A stretch of 6,097 nt of DNA from Vicinamibacterales bacterium (GTDB lineage: Bacteria; Acidobacteriota; Vicinamibacteria; Vicinamibacterales; UBA8438), in NCBI GenBank assembly GCA_030745255.1, contig JASLOY010000237.1, forward strand, positions 1 through 6,097, in the 5' to 3' direction. The translations under genes were made by a program, and so were the position numbers. The notes beneath the pieces were generated by a model, which saw only the letters and a program-made list of their open reading frames with translations, did no database searches and was not told where the DNA came from. Within the stretch, counting starts at the first letter, position 1; the number at the start of each line of letters is the position of its first letter. Of the stretch, positions 5,858 to 6,097 are shown one piece after another.

Positions 5858-6097
5858 TCACGACACGTTGTACTCCGGCATGCTCATGATCAGGTGAACG
5901 ACCTGGCGAAGCGTCTCTTCGAGGGTGTCTCCCGAACCGACGTCAATCATTTGGCCACCGGTCTGGCTGGTCAGGAAGTCCACAAGCCTCTGGCGATCGA
6001 TGTCATCCGGCGAGAACGTCGGAAGGAACCTGAGGATGAAATGATCGACCACCGCGTCGGCGGTTCGCGCGTCAGCCTCCTGCACGATCTGCGTGAG
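5858..6097 (-). CDS. DUF1800 protein, C-terminal end (5' part outside window)
   Basis: The last 79 residues of a DUF1800 family protein (PF08811), running in frame off the window edge (LTQIVQEADARTADAVVDHF onward) to TGA at 5860-5858. The ending (residues about 63-79 of the visible part: VVHLIMSMPEYNVS) matches the family's usual C-terminal form, in which a W/V-x-x-L-I-x-S-M-P-E-Y segment closes the protein. FSPDDIDRQRLVDFLTSQTGG and the helix after it also fit. Whole members are usually about 450-600 residues, so most of the gene is outside. Its function is unknown; it is commonly encoded directly before DUF1501, as here, 65 bases upstream. The GTG (V) inside the visible part is not the start, because the frame continues upstream with no stop. 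Identification rests on the short tail plus the neighbour, so it is good but not certain. Confidence 0.8.
   Translation of the reverse strand, partial: LTQIVQEADARTADAVVDHFILRFLPTFSPDDIDRQRLVDFLTSQTGGQMIDVGSGDTLEETLRQVVHLIMSMPEYNVS

Noticed and set aside
4788..5897. 369-codon open frame on the plus strand
   Set aside because: Antisense to the DUF1501 gene and extends over the DUF1800 stop. No domain; the opposite frame has clear family motifs and an SD.

Overview
The window is GC-rich and compactly coded. All five genes I can support lie on the minus strand, so transcription runs from high to low coordinates. No rRNA, tRNA, CRISPR array, insertion sequence or phage gene is visible. The gene types are a DUF1800/DUF1501 pair, a PQQ-type quinoprotein dehydrogenase and a large one-haem protein with a carboxypeptidase-regulatory-like domain and a virginiamycin-B-lyase-like propeller. 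Together with the base composition they suggest a Gram-negative environmental bacterium, most likely an acidobacterium (Vicinamibacteria-like) or a relative known from metagenomes. That assignment is inference from family knowledge, not from a marker gene.

Layout in the direction of transcription: (1) 6097-5858, the C-terminal end of a DUF1800 protein, cut by the window edge. (2) 5792-4419, a DUF1501 protein with a twin-arginine (Tat) signal. (3) 4418-4188, a 231-base gap with two GC-rich hairpins and a pair of 9-base direct repeats. (4) 4187-3186, a secreted alpha/beta hydrolase that appears to start at TTG. (5) 3107-936, a 723-residue exported protein combining a carboxypeptidase-regulatory-like domain, a CxxCH haem site and a beta-propeller. 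(6) 935-873, a short gap filled largely by a strong hairpin. (7) 872-1, the N-terminal 290 residues of an exported PQQ-dependent dehydrogenase, cut by the window edge.

Four of the five products carry an export signal, and the fifth (DUF1800) belongs to a family that normally accompanies the Tat-exported DUF1501 protein. The cluster therefore acts outside the cytoplasm. The dehydrogenase and the haem protein are plausible redox partners: the quinoprotein would oxidise an alcohol or sugar-like substrate and pass electrons to a c-type haem. The hydrolase could release or process a substrate. These links rest on gene order only. I see no convincing evidence for a wholly new system. The most interesting items are the domain fusion in the 723-residue protein, the GC-rich hairpins after stop codons and the spaced direct repeats upstream of the hydrolase.
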